Below, one piece after another: positions 44,074 to 52,604 of a DNA stretch of 64,000 nucleotides; the first letter of the stretch is position 1, and each line of letters begins with the position of its first letter. The notes below the pieces were generated by a model. The model worked only from the letters and a program-made list of their open reading frames with translations. It had not been told where the DNA came from and did no database searches. The position numbers were made by a program, and so were the translations under genes. Origin of the DNA: DTFZ01 sp050260375 (lineage in GTDB: Bacteria > Bacillota > Clostridia > Christensenellales > SZUA-584); contig JBLNCA010000037.1 in assembly GCA_050260375.1 (NCBI GenBank), positions 186,001 through 250,000 on the forward strand, in the 5' to 3' direction.

Positions 44074-44847
44074 TCACCTCCAACGGCTCTTCGCCTGTAT
44101 TTGCAGTTCTGTAAATGTCGCACCGATTGCCGTAATGGTTATGATGTTCGTTCCTTTGCGGAGAATTGGAAAATTCAACTCTTGAAGCAGAGGCAGACCA
44201 TTACGGAGCGTTTCGCCAGTTCTGTCTACCACCTTGGCAGTAACTAATCCGCTGTCGATGACGAGGGTTTCTCCGGCAGCCAAAGGCCCGACAATGCGAA
44301 GTTCTTCGTCATTTGTTTTCAACGACACATAGGTTGATGCCCCTGACTGAATGATGCCTTTCAAAAGGAAAACAGGCAATGAGTCTGTATTGCCTTTACT
44401 CCTCGTGACTGTATTTGCACCCTCTTGGGTTAGTGTAAAACTCTCGTCTGTCAAAGCGTAAGCATGTGGGTCGGGACAGACGAAGTTCAAGTCAAATGCG
44501 CCTGCCGAGCGAATAAGCCGTTCACAGTTCACGGCATCCTGCAGTCTCGCTGTGAAATAGCGGTCGGGGACATCGTCAAACACAAGTTGTTTCAGCCCTT
44601 TTTTGGGATCTAACCACTCGGCAAGGCCGTCTAACACTCCAACCAGAGAAGCGAGATTGTGCAATGGAGCAATATTACAGCTCACAGTTATGACCCGCTC
44701 TGCGCTATCACTGCCAAAGTCTGCCACACCCGGCTTTCCGGGTATGGAAACAAAGGAATTACGCAAGGGTGGCGAAGCCTGCCACGAGGTCAGACGAGCC
44801 TTGACGTTCATGCTTTGTGATGAAATTCCGTTGAAAATAAAGCCCAT
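44074..44847 (-). CDS. Distal tail protein (Dit family)
   Basis: A 257-residue protein with the sipho_tail/Dit pattern: MGFIFNGISSQSMNVKARL at the start, SFVSIPGKPGVADFG, and AGAFDLNFVCPDPHAYAL in the middle. Dit forms the hub between tail tube and tip proteins. It starts after AAGGAGG and lies between tape measure and tail endopeptidase genes, the classic order. Confidence 0.9.
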   Translation of the reverse strand: MGFIFNGISSQSMNVKARLTSWQASPPLRNSFVSIPGKPGVADFGSDSAERVITVSCNIAPLHNLASLVGVLDGLAEWLDPKKGLKQLVFDDVPDRYFTARLQDAVNCERLIRSAGAFDLNFVCPDPHAYALTDESFTLTQEGANTVTRSKGNTDSLPVFLLKGIIQSGASTYVSLKTNDEELRIVGPLAAGETLVIDSGLVTAKVVDRTGETLRNGLPLLQELNFPILRKGTNIITITAIGATFTELQIQAKSRWR

Positions 44848-44859
44848 GCCAACACCTCC

Positions 44860-47328
44860 TTATGCCGGGCTAAACCGTCCCTGCGCCCGCGAGCCGGTCT
44901 GCATCAGGTTATAAAGTTCCTGTGATATTCTTCGGATGTCATCCTCGCTGCGAACAATCATCTGCTGTATGTTGATGAGCGAAGGCATACCTGATACCGC
45001 CAAGCCGCCATGACTTCCTGTTACATCGCCCATATTTATGCCAGGCGTATCAAAAGAGGTGGGGATAGCGTTCTGCATATCTTCTGCGACTTCATCCATC
45101 GCCCGTTCGAAGCCTACACCGATACCTTGACCCATGTTCTCGCCAAGTCCGGCAAATAAGGTAGATGGAGAATGGATACCGAAGAAGTTTTTGATGCCGT
45201 CGACGATCCCTCCGAAGAAACCGGAGATTTTACCCCAAATCCAATCGGCGACATTTGAAATACCCTGCCACAGCCCCTTGATAAGGTCGCTGCCGACTTG
45301 CACGATTTTACCGATGTTACCGGTAAAGCCTTTCACGATAGCCGTAATAATCTGAGGTATCGCTTTTACGATTTCCACGATGATGGTTGGCAGGTTCTTT
45401 ATCAACGCCACGAACAGCTGAATGCCCGCACCCACAAGCTGTGGGATGCTCCCGATAATCGCCGTAATAAGCGATGAGATGATCTGTGGTATCGCCGCTA
45501 CGATGGCAGTTATAATTTGCGGTAGGTTTTGAACCAACGATATTAACAGCTGAATCCCGGCGTCAATAAGCTGGGGAATAGAGCCGAGGATCGCCGTAAT
45601 TAAACCCTCGATAATTTGCGGTATTGCCGCCACAATTGCTGTGATGATTTCAGGCAAGGCATCTACTAAAGACACGAGAAGTTGAATTCCAGCATCAATA
45701 ATTTGCGGGATAGCCCCGATGATAAAATCTACAATGCCGAGGATGATAGCGGGCAAAGCAGCGATCAATTGGGGCAGTGCATCCAGGATGCCCTGTGCTA
45801 ATCCGAGAATCAGTTGAAGGGCGGCATCAAGTATCATAGGCAGGCTTTCTACCAAGCCTTGAACGATTGTGATCACAGCGTTCACTGCCGCCGGTATCAA
45901 CTGTGGAAGTGCATCGGCGATGCCTGTAACGAGAGTGGCCACTAATTGAACCGCTGCATCAATAAGTAATGGAAGGTTATCAATCAGCGCACCCACAATG
46001 GTCATAACGGCATCCACGGCGGCGGGGATGAGTTCGGGCAAAAGCGTCAAAATCGTTGTCAGCACCTGTGTGAAAAGATCGACTACCGTAGAGAGCAGAG
46101 TCGGAAGCAAATCACCGATTGCCTGTAGTATCCCGTCGAGGGCAGGCGGCAATGCCCTTACTATATTCTCAATAACTGGAACAATGTTTTTCACGACGTT
46201 CTGGAACGCTTCGACCACATTACCAATCAAAAGTCCGACATCAGCATTGGCATTACCCAAACCTGCCATCAAGTTTCCTATAGCTGATTGCATCCCCGCC
46301 ATAGAGCCAGCTATTGTTTCCGTGGCTTCCAAAGCAGTCGTTCCTGTGATTCCCATTTCGGTCTGAATGACATGGATCGCTTCCGTCAAATCGGAAAATG
46401 AAGAGAGGTCGTATTTAATGCCGGATATTTTTTCGGCATCAGCCAAGAGTCGCTCCATTTCAGATTTTGTGCCGCCATATCCCAGCTTCAGATTGTCGAG
46501 CATCGTATAGTTTTGCTTGGCAAAACCCTGATAGGCCGTCTGAATAGCTGACAGATCCGTCCCCATTTTATTGGCATTATCCGCCATATCAGTAATCGCC
46601 ATATCAGCAACCTGCGCTGCCTTTGCGGTATCACCGCCGAGGGACTGAATAAGACTTGCCGAAAAGCCCGTGACGGTTTCCATATATTCGTTGGCGGACA
46701 TACCGGCGGTCTTGAAAGCATTTTCAGCATACTTTTGAACAGACTGCGACGCTTCACCAAAGAGTGTATCAACACCGCCGACCAGTTGTTCGTAGTCCGC
46801 ATAGGCGGATATGACTTCTTTGCCAAGTTTGACGGCAGCGGCTCCGGCAGCCACAGCCACAGCGCCCATTGCCATACCAATGCCTTTTAGGATGCCGCCC
46901 AGTTTCTCGAACTTTCCACCAGACTTTTCGGCGCTGTCACCAGCGTCCTCAAGTTCCTCACCAAGGTCGTCGGCTTCTTCCGCGGATTCTTCTAATTCAC
47001 GCTCCATGTTGTTAAGTTCTGCGTTGGCATTATTGAGGGCAATCTGCCAGTTTTGAGTGCGGCGATCATTTTCACCAAAGCTTTCGGATGCATTTCGAAG
47101 AGCGGCTTCAAGGGTGGAGATTTTCTCCTTCTGGGCATCGATTGCTTTATTAAGGACTTCGTTACGGGCAGCAGTAGCCGCTATGGATTTGTCCTGTTTG
47201 TCGAATTCGCTCGTTACCAGCTTCATTTCACTACCGAGCACTTTGAATGACTGGTTTATATCACGCAATGCGTTTTTAAATTCCTTTTCGCCCTCGACGC
47301 CTATTTTTAATCCAAAATTGTCAGCCAC
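44860..47328 (-). CDS. Phage tail tape measure protein
   Basis: An 822-residue protein. The N-terminal 130 residues are coiled coil (NFGLKIGVEGEKEFKNALRDINQSFKVL...). A tape-measure core follows (TDMADNANKMGTDLSAIQTAYQGFAKQNYTMLDNLKLGYGG), then a long hydrophobic repeat region and a C-terminal helical end. It sets tail length and crosses the membrane during DNA entry. It starts at GTG 47328 after GGAGGTG, straight after the frameshifted chaperone. Confidence 0.93.
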   Translation of the reverse strand: MADNFGLKIGVEGEKEFKNALRDINQSFKVLGSEMKLVTSEFDKQDKSIAATAARNEVLNKAIDAQKEKISTLEAALRNASESFGENDRRTQNWQIALNNANAELNNMERELEESAEEADDLGEELEDAGDSAEKSGGKFEKLGGILKGIGMAMGAVAVAAGAAAVKLGKEVISAYADYEQLVGGVDTLFGEASQSVQKYAENAFKTAGMSANEYMETVTGFSASLIQSLGGDTAKAAQVADMAITDMADNANKMGTDLSAIQTAYQGFAKQNYTMLDNLKLGYGGTKSEMERLLADAEKISGIKYDLSSFSDLTEAIHVIQTEMGITGTTALEATETIAGSMAGMQSAIGNLMAGLGNANADVGLLIGNVVEAFQNVVKNIVPVIENIVRALPPALDGILQAIGDLLPTLLSTVVDLFTQVLTTILTLLPELIPAAVDAVMTIVGALIDNLPLLIDAAVQLVATLVTGIADALPQLIPAAVNAVITIVQGLVESLPMILDAALQLILGLAQGILDALPQLIAALPAIILGIVDFIIGAIPQIIDAGIQLLVSLVDALPEIITAIVAAIPQIIEGLITAILGSIPQLIDAGIQLLISLVQNLPQIITAIVAAIPQIISSLITAIIGSIPQLVGAGIQLFVALIKNLPTIIVEIVKAIPQIITAIVKGFTGNIGKIVQVGSDLIKGLWQGISNVADWIWGKISGFFGGIVDGIKNFFGIHSPSTLFAGLGENMGQGIGVGFERAMDEVAEDMQNAIPTSFDTPGINMGDVTGSHGGLAVSGMPSLINIQQMIVRSEDDIRRISQELYNLMQTGSRAQGRFSPA
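45316..45712 (-). repeat. Tandem 44-residue repeats in the tape measure gene
   Basis: Three successive 132-bp units encode IPQ(I/L)(I/V)xAGIQLxxxL(V/I)xxLPxII followed by (A/K)AIPQII...GS. Units drift at the DNA level but the register is exact. The period suggests stacked amphipathic helices; copy number would change tail length. Confidence 0.75.
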
Positions 47329-47353
47329 TTAAAACACCTCCCTCCGTAAAAAA

Positions 47354-47557
47354 TCAGATGCCATCAGGGATGACATCTTCAATAAACAGTTCGCGTTTTG
47401 GCTTGACCATTCCGAGGAACTGGCGATGGCATTCCCACAGGTCCAGCAATTGTCCAATTGGGGTAAGCCACGTTTCCTCTTCGGAGCGATTCAGATGAAC
47501 CGTACCGTAATATAAAAGTCGGGTAAACAACTCATCGTCGCTTACCCGACCTCGGCG
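47354..47557 (-). CDS. Tail assembly chaperone, -1 frameshift extension (gpT-like part)
   Basis: This 67-codon frame has no usable start of its own. It begins at the A AAA AAC slip site inside the preceding gene and reads RVSDDELFTRLLYYGTVHLN..., then LLDLWECHRQFLGMVKPKRE and ends in EDVIPDGI. The LLDLWxCHxQFLG stretch is typical of the frameshifted second part of siphophage tail chaperones. Produced only as a minor fusion, it binds the tape measure protein during tail assembly. The slip signal is described separately. Confidence 0.88.
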   Translation of the reverse strand, partial: RRGRVSDDELFTRLLYYGTVHLNRSEEETWLTPIGQLLDLWECHRQFLGMVKPKRELFIEDVIPDGI

Positions 47558-47563
47558 TTTTTT
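47518..47563 (-). promoter_or_regulatory. Programmed -1 ribosomal frameshift signal
   Basis: On the - strand the heptamer A AAA AAC (47563-47557) stands in the correct X XXY YYZ register for the upstream frame. After a six-base spacer comes a 9-bp perfect stem, GTCGGGTAA (47550-47542) with TTACCCGAC (47526-47518), and a loop of about 15 nt. The zero-frame stop TAA lies within the stem. Confidence 0.9.
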
Positions 47564-47928
47564 GACTCACTATCCTCGCTTTCGATGTTACGAGCCGTTC
47601 CTTTAAACATCGCCTCAGTAATTGCCGACTTATATACCGCCAGTTCAAGTGGCGAGGTGAGCAATTCCACTTCTTCCTCGGTCAGCAAATCTTTTGGTTT
47701 TTCCTGGTTGTGTAGGTTGTGGATGAGGATGGACTGATTGGCAAGTAGCGTAATCAGCCAAATAATCTCATCCAGAGCCATCTCGAAGTTTTCTGACCTC
47801 ATTAACTTCTCTCCCAAGTTGTCCAGCCCGCCGTATCGTTTGGCGATTTCCTTTGTGGCGCGAGTGGATAAAATTAGCTCATATTCTTTGTCGCCGATTT
47901 TGATAACGGCGCTTCGTTCGTTATCCAT
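47542..47928 (-). CDS. Phage tail assembly chaperone (gpG-like)
   Basis: A 128-residue protein; KIGDKEYELILSTRATKEIAKRYGGLDNLGEKL is the usual beginning of Firmicutes siphophage tail chaperones. It sits between the tail tube and tape measure genes. Most ribosomes end at TAA 47544; a fraction slip at 47563-47557 and make the longer gpGT-type fusion. GAGGTTTAATGC precedes the ATG. Confidence 0.88.
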   Translation of the reverse strand: MDNERSAVIKIGDKEYELILSTRATKEIAKRYGGLDNLGEKLMRSENFEMALDEIIWLITLLANQSILIHNLHNQEKPKDLLTEEEVELLTSPLELAVYKSAITEAMFKGTARNIESEDSESKNAEVG

Positions 47929-47931
47929 GCA

Positions 47932-48531
47932 TTAAACCTCCAAATCCGTGTCAAATTCAGGTTCGTATACTTCCGTATACCAATCACTGGTCACAACCGG
48001 TAGTACATCCACATCATCTTCGTTAACTTCCGCTTTCCATGGATGACGACCATTACCGTCCGGTTTATTGCGTCGGGAAACAGTGCCTTCAATACTTGGC
48101 GTTGAAAAGGTGATACTATCACCCTTGGTGGCAAGATTGGTGGACGGAATGCCGAACTTGACGCGGTAAAGCCAGAAGTAGCGATACTTACCATTCGCTT
48201 TTTTCGCTCGAAATCCAATAGCGACAGGCTCGCCACCATCCTCTGAAGCAGAGATAAGAACACCGTTTTCATCTGTGGTCGCGCCCGTCAGTTTTGCGGC
48301 GACGGTTTTACCAATGTCGTCCACACCAAGGGTCAGTTTGCCGTTCTTGAATTCCTTGATAATTTCGGCGGCACCGTCATCCGCCCAAAGTGTCGCTTCC
48401 GCAAGTTCGATTGATAGTTCAGCTGAGATTGCCTTTGCTAGCATTACCGGAGCGCCGTAGGTTTCGTAACCCGTAGTAGGCGCTTCGGTGATTGGTGCGT
48501 AGTAGAGTTTATCAAGCCCAATTGTAGCCAT
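47932..48531 (-). CDS. Major tail tube protein
   Basis: A 199-residue protein, starting MATIGLDKLYYAPITE, with the phi13/Pvs-type major tail pattern (AKAISAELSIELAEATLWADDG... GKLTLGVDDIGKTVAAKLTG... FWLYRVKFGIPSTN). It polymerises into the tail tube. The frame is open further upstream, but ATG 48531 has GGAGGAAATT ahead. Confidence 0.9.
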   Translation of the reverse strand: MATIGLDKLYYAPITEAPTTGYETYGAPVMLAKAISAELSIELAEATLWADDGAAEIIKEFKNGKLTLGVDDIGKTVAAKLTGATTDENGVLISASEDGGEPVAIGFRAKKANGKYRYFWLYRVKFGIPSTNLATKGDSITFSTPSIEGTVSRRNKPDGNGRHPWKAEVNEDDVDVLPVVTSDWYTEVYEPEFDTDLEV

Positions 48532-48532
48532 G

Positions 48533-48877
48533 TTAAATTTCCTCCGTTTCGTATTCTTTCGCCACATCGATGGCGTAGTGGTGATAGCCGGTGTCATCCT
48601 CGTGTCCGATATACCGGCGGTCGGTAATAACAAAATCAGCTTGGAGGAGCATCCTCACAAGCTGATTCTTTCTTTGTAAATAGTTGTTTTTACTGAACAG
48701 CGAGATTCTGACTTCGCTTACATCCGCCAGCGGCTTATTATCTCCGTAAACGGCAAAGGTGTCAGTAAGCGGGGTCAGTACCAGGTATTCATCAGGAGGT
48801 ACTCCGCTGAAGACGCCTGTTTCGACAGAGATATTTGCGGTTTCAAACAGTGTGTTCAGTTCAGATAATATGCTCAT
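48533..48877 (-). CDS. Tail terminator / tail completion-type protein
   Basis: A 114-residue protein between the HK97-gp10-like and tail tube genes, the normal place of the tail terminator (gp17-like). It reads MSILSELNTLFETANISVETGVFSG... and ends in a charged tail. Family assignment rests mainly on size, position and the four-base overlap with the upstream gene. Confidence 0.65.
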   Translation of the reverse strand: MSILSELNTLFETANISVETGVFSGVPPDEYLVLTPLTDTFAVYGDNKPLADVSEVRISLFSKNNYLQRKNQLVRMLLQADFVITDRRYIGHEDDTGYHHYAIDVAKEYETEEI

Positions 48878-49305
48878 AGCTTCTCAATCTCACTTTCCAG
48901 CTTATTGGTCATAGCCTCAATGCAAGCACCTCTTGATCTGCTTTTGGCAGGTTTCAGAAAAGGCTTCGGAGGCTGTCCATGTTTTCCGTATTCGAGGATG
49001 TTGGCAAGTTTGGCATTGCTGCCGCCGTCAGAGCGCGGCTCTGCAAAGCCTATTTTCACGTTGAAATTACCATCTCTGTCTTGCTTCGCCGGAGATACAC
49101 CAAGCGCAGATTCAAGTTCTCCGGTGGAGCGGCTTTTAACCTTTGTGTTTTTACCGACCACAGAAGAAAGATTGCTTTTTACCTTGTCATATACGACTTC
49201 AGCACCGGCTTCAAGAACCTTCGGTATAATCTCATCGGTCTTTTCAGCCAACCTTGACACTTTGAGCAGGAATTCCTCCGGCATCTTGAAATCGACCTTA
49301 GCCAT
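48874..49305 (-). CDS. HK97 gp10-like head-tail protein
   Basis: A 143-residue basic protein. LLKVSRLAEKTDEIIPKVLEAGAEVVYDKVKSNL and ANILEYGKHGQPPKPFLKPA are the two marks of the HK97-gp10 family, which sits at the head-tail joint. It overlaps neighbours on both sides by a few bases. Confidence 0.9.
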   Translation of the reverse strand: MAKVDFKMPEEFLLKVSRLAEKTDEIIPKVLEAGAEVVYDKVKSNLSSVVGKNTKVKSRSTGELESALGVSPAKQDRDGNFNVKIGFAEPRSDGGSNAKLANILEYGKHGQPPKPFLKPAKSRSRGACIEAMTNKLESEIEKL

Positions 49306-49624
49306 CAGCGCTCACCGCCAATACTTCAAGATACATTCCTCGGCCCTTTACATTTTCAACCGAGTATATGTTGTAGCGTTTGCCCTCGCAGACGATAACA
49401 TGGCGGTTGTGAAGAGCAAGTCCGGGAATCGTGCGGAGACGGAACAAGGCATTCACTTCATCTGATTGCGCCATGTTACGCCACTTTTCCGTAGAGTTTT
49501 TCTGCTCAAAATATGCCCTGACTGACGCAAGAACAGTATCGCCGTGAATAACAAAACCGTCAGCATCCTTCGTGGGTTCGGTTGAGATAATATCGATGAA
49601 TGTGTTCATTTTTCCAAAACTCAT
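49298..49624 (-). CDS. Phage head closure / head-tail adaptor protein
   Basis: A 108-residue protein (MSFGKMNTFIDIISTEPTKDADGFV...) of the SPP1 gp16/Phage_H_T_join type, with the usual WxxxxQSDEVNALFRLR segment and IYSVENVKGRGMYLEV end. It plugs the connector once DNA is packed. ATG 49624 follows GGAAGGTGTGAG; an upstream ATG at 49639 has no such site. Confidence 0.85.
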   Translation of the reverse strand: MSFGKMNTFIDIISTEPTKDADGFVIHGDTVLASVRAYFEQKNSTEKWRNMAQSDEVNALFRLRTIPGLALHNRHVIVCEGKRYNIYSVENVKGRGMYLEVLAVSADG

Positions 49625-49626
49625 GC

Positions 49627-49935
49627 TCACACCTTCCAATCCCGGTCAAGTTTAAGAAGAAGGTTGACCGTATTCCATACCTGCTGTCCGGCCTGAACGT
49701 TGTCGGCGAAAAAGCCGCCGGTGCTGCCGTCCCGGCTCTCATAAAAATGGGACGACAGCATAATGACGGCCTGCTCTGTGGTAGGCGGCATAGGATGGTC
49801 CTTGTAGAATTTCTCCGGAAGGTGCTGATAGCTTTCGGCATAGGATACGGCGGCGGTGATGTACATCTGCAGGAGTTCATCGTCCGCCGTATGCTCAAGA
49901 ATAAGATTTGCCTTTACTTTTTCAATCAGCGTCAT
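49627..49935 (-). CDS. Head-tail connector protein (gp6-like)
   Basis: A 102-residue helical protein: MTLIEKVKANLILEHTADDELLQMYITAAVSYAESYQ, then EQAVIMLSSHFYESRD. This is the standard gp6-like DNA-packaging/connector family that follows the capsid gene in HK97-type phages. Confidence 0.88.
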   Translation of the reverse strand: MTLIEKVKANLILEHTADDELLQMYITAAVSYAESYQHLPEKFYKDHPMPPTTEQAVIMLSSHFYESRDGSTGGFFADNVQAGQQVWNTVNLLLKLDRDWKV

Positions 49936-49953
49936 TCCGCCACCGTCCTTTCC

Positions 49954-50577
49954 TTATTCTTCTGTTTCCGGTTCCGCGATGACAACAGTGAATGTGGCTT
50001 CGGGATAACCGGATGACCAGAGAGTGAACGACTTCGGCTGATTTACGATTTCGTCGCACTTCAGCCACATCACAATATCTCCGGCCTGCCCGCCGACAGC
50101 AGCAGCTTCATCTGCATCGGCTGAGGTCAGCTGACTGCCGTTATACTTAACTGCCGTGATGGCAGGTAGTCCTGTGGTTATGAGGATGGCAACCCATTTG
50201 TGGGTTCCTTGCGCGGGACTCAAGCTTTCATACGCAATCAGCTCGTCAACCGGAACAGTGACTGTAATGACATTGTCCTCGATGGTGATGGATTCGACTT
50301 TGCCTTGATTGGCTGTCATATCTTCGCTCAGAGCAGTGGTGACATTAGCTGCTGAGACATTCCATGTATCGGGTTTCATCAGTCCTGTGTCTTTCAATTT
50401 CAAAAGCAGCGCGTTGAGATCGTCCTTGAGTCCTGCAACATTTGTGGCAGTACTTGCGGCTTGATTCGGTGCAGAAGGAAGCCCCGTTACCGAGGCTCCC
50501 TCCTTGATTTCAAGCGTTCCGCCGATAACTGTTTTCTCACCGCCTTGTTCGGTGTAGTTCTTTGTGTTGTAACCCAT
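49954..50577 (-). CDS. Phage head fibre protein
   Basis: A 207-residue protein starting MGYNTKNYTEQGGEKTVIGGTLEIKEG, the typical beginning of the head-fibre family related to phi29 gp8.5. The N-terminal half anchors to the capsid; the C-terminal part (from about residue 125) is beta-rich and Ig-like. Fibres decorate the head and may bind host or environmental glycans. It lies straight after the capsid gene. Confidence 0.85.
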   Translation of the reverse strand: MGYNTKNYTEQGGEKTVIGGTLEIKEGASVTGLPSAPNQAASTATNVAGLKDDLNALLLKLKDTGLMKPDTWNVSAANVTTALSEDMTANQGKVESITIEDNVITVTVPVDELIAYESLSPAQGTHKWVAILITTGLPAITAVKYNGSQLTSADADEAAAVGGQAGDIVMWLKCDEIVNQPKSFTLWSSGYPEATFTVVIAEPETEE

Positions 50578-50589
50578 GTCGCACCTCCG

Positions 50590-51789
50590 TTACGCTTTTT
50601 GCTGGAGAACCTTGATGGCCTCCGGCAGAATCAGTTTGCCGTCCACACGCTGAGTGGCCATAAAGCCCACCTGACCTGTAGTAGCGAAAAGCTCGTTCAA
50701 GCGTTTGAAGGAGCGCCCCTGTCTATCAGCGATCCAGTAATACTTGAAATCGCCGAAAGCGATGGTCTTAGCACCGGCTTCAATTGTCGGTACATATGCC
50801 GAAGTGTAGACGGGACGGTTTAGGATGGTATCGGGGGTACCTGCGGTCAAAGAAGGCTGCCACAGATATTGCCCCTGTCCGTCCTTCAGCTTACGAATCG
50901 CCTTAACCGTGGAGTCGTTCATCACGAACACAGCCTTTTTGCGGTAAGGAGATTTCAAGGAATAGAACAGGTCGATAACTTCATCAACAGTTATTGCGGT
51001 AGCGCCTGCGGTAGTGACTCCAAGTTGTGCGCCACCTGTTGCAGCGAAAATACCTGTAGGCTTACCGGAACCGTCGCCTACAAAGAAGGCTTCTTCTTCC
51101 TTAGATCCGATACGGCGGGCAAATTCGGTGCTGATATAGCTTGGTAGATCAAAGACCGAATCGTTAAGCAGTTCATCAGACACCTTAATGAAGGTACCAA
51201 GTTTGTATGCTCCGATAGAGGTTTGACCGAAAACCTCATCGGTATCGGGATAAAGCTCTTCTTCATCGAGCCACGAGGCTGTACCGTGTGTAGTGACTAC
51301 CGGGATTTTGCGGTCACCGCTGGAGGTCTGAATGATTTTTGCCAGCTTACGGAAAATATTTTCTTCCTCCAAAGACTGTACGAGTGTACGTTCAAACTCA
51401 TCCGGTACAAGGTAGCCACCCTCGCTGTCTTCTCCGACTTCCAAAGCGTTTCTAATATCATAATGCGGATTTTTAGAGCGCATCACGTTCCAGAACGCCT
51501 TTTTGTATTCATCTGAAGCTCTCCCTGTTTTGGTATCAGCACCGGGAACGGCGGGTTTGGCTGTGAGAGGTGTGTTCAGTGGCTTTGAAAGCTCGCGGTC
51601 AAGGGCTTCCTGTTTCTCAAGTCGTTCAATTTCCTTACCAAGAGCTACAACATCGGCTTCCATTTTGTCGTAGGTAGCGGTATCTTCAGCGGAAACCATA
51701 CCGTCCGTACCGCGTTTGGCGTCGAGGAAAGCTTTAGCAGCCTCCCATGCTTTTGCGCGTTTTTCGCGCAGTTCAAGAATTTTACTCAT
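50590..51789 (-). CDS. HK97-family major capsid protein
   Basis: A 399-residue protein. The first 110 residues are a coiled-coil delta domain (LREKRAKAWEAAKAFLDAK...EIERLEKQEALDREL), removed by the protease. The rest is the HK97 capsid core: GEDSEGGYLVPDEFERTLVQSLEE, then SLKSPYRKKAVFVMND and AFGDFKYYWIADRQG. It forms the phage shell. Confidence 0.95.
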   Translation of the reverse strand: MSKILELREKRAKAWEAAKAFLDAKRGTDGMVSAEDTATYDKMEADVVALGKEIERLEKQEALDRELSKPLNTPLTAKPAVPGADTKTGRASDEYKKAFWNVMRSKNPHYDIRNALEVGEDSEGGYLVPDEFERTLVQSLEEENIFRKLAKIIQTSSGDRKIPVVTTHGTASWLDEEELYPDTDEVFGQTSIGAYKLGTFIKVSDELLNDSVFDLPSYISTEFARRIGSKEEEAFFVGDGSGKPTGIFAATGGAQLGVTTAGATAITVDEVIDLFYSLKSPYRKKAVFVMNDSTVKAIRKLKDGQGQYLWQPSLTAGTPDTILNRPVYTSAYVPTIEAGAKTIAFGDFKYYWIADRQGRSFKRLNELFATTGQVGFMATQRVDGKLILPEAIKVLQQKA

Positions 51790-51809
51790 GTGTTTTTCCT
51801 CCTCAAAAT

Positions 51810-52604
51810 TTAGTGTTGAAGTAAAGAAAGCCGCTTCTCAAGCCATTCCGCAGGAGTAGCTTTGGCGACATCAATAGGGGTACTGGTTTTCTGTTTTGGC
51901 AATTTGGGTTTAACCTTGTCAAGTAAAGAGTTTGTTACAGCCCGACGGCTGAAAGCGTATGTGACATCCTCTGCTTGCACACGCTTTTTCTCATCCTCCA
52001 AAATTCCGTCTGCAAACCCAAGTTCTATGGCTTTGTTGGCGTTTAGCCAAGTTTCGGCATCCATAAGGTGGGAGAGTTTTGTTCGTGATTGCCCGGTTTT
52101 GATTTCATAGGCATTGATGATGCTTTCCTTCACCTCCGAAAGCATTGCAATGGCTTTCTGCATTTCCTCACTGTCGCCGATTGCGATAGTCAGTGGATTG
52201 TGTACCATCATGAGAGCGGTAGGGGCCATTAGCACAGTTGTTCCCGCCATCGCAATAACGCTCGCTGCTGATGCGGCAATACCGTCAATCTTGACTGTGA
52301 CCTTGCCTTTGTAGTCCATGAGCATGGCATAAATCTGACTTGCAGCAATACAGTCACCGCCGGGAGAGTTGAGCCAAATAACAATGTCACCCTCACCTGC
52401 ATTCAAATCTGCTTTGAAAGCCTTAGGGGTGACATCATCGTCAAACCATGATTCTTCTGCAATCACGCCGTCAAGGTAGAGCGTTCGTGTTCCAGATTCC
52501 TCATCCCGCACCCAGTTCCAAAATTTGCAGGTAGCACCCGCTGGCAAATTGCTTATATTACTTTGTGCGGATTGAGGCATTTCTGCCCGCGTTGTTTGTT
52601 TCAT
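51810..52604 (-). CDS. ClpP-like prohead protease
   Basis: A 264-residue head maturation protease with the ClpP fold: WLNSPGGDCIAASQIYAML, DGIAASAASVIAMAG (Ser nucleophile) and MMVHNPLT (His), followed by AIELGFADGIL. It trims the capsid delta domain. ATG 52604 was chosen because GGAGGAAGG lies upstream; the gene then overlaps the end of the portal gene by 47 nt. Confidence 0.9.
   Translation of the reverse strand: MKQTTRAEMPQSAQSNISNLPAGATCKFWNWVRDEESGTRTLYLDGVIAEESWFDDDVTPKAFKADLNAGEGDIVIWLNSPGGDCIAASQIYAMLMDYKGKVTVKIDGIAASAASVIAMAGTTVLMAPTALMMVHNPLTIAIGDSEEMQKAIAMLSEVKESIINAYEIKTGQSRTKLSHLMDAETWLNANKAIELGFADGILEDEKKRVQAEDVTYAFSRRAVTNSLLDKVKPKLPKQKTSTPIDVAKATPAEWLEKRLSLLQH

Noticed and set aside
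45316..45712. Regular repeats that could be taken for a CRISPR array.
   Set aside because: The units are coding, in frame, with no unique spacers; they are protein repeats of the tape measure. No CRISPR array or cas gene was seen in the window.
52114..52314. A hydrophobic 66-codon + strand frame that looks like a membrane peptide.
   Set aside because: It is the complement of the ClpP-like protease active-site region; hydrophobicity comes from the antisense of Ala, Asn and Asp codons.
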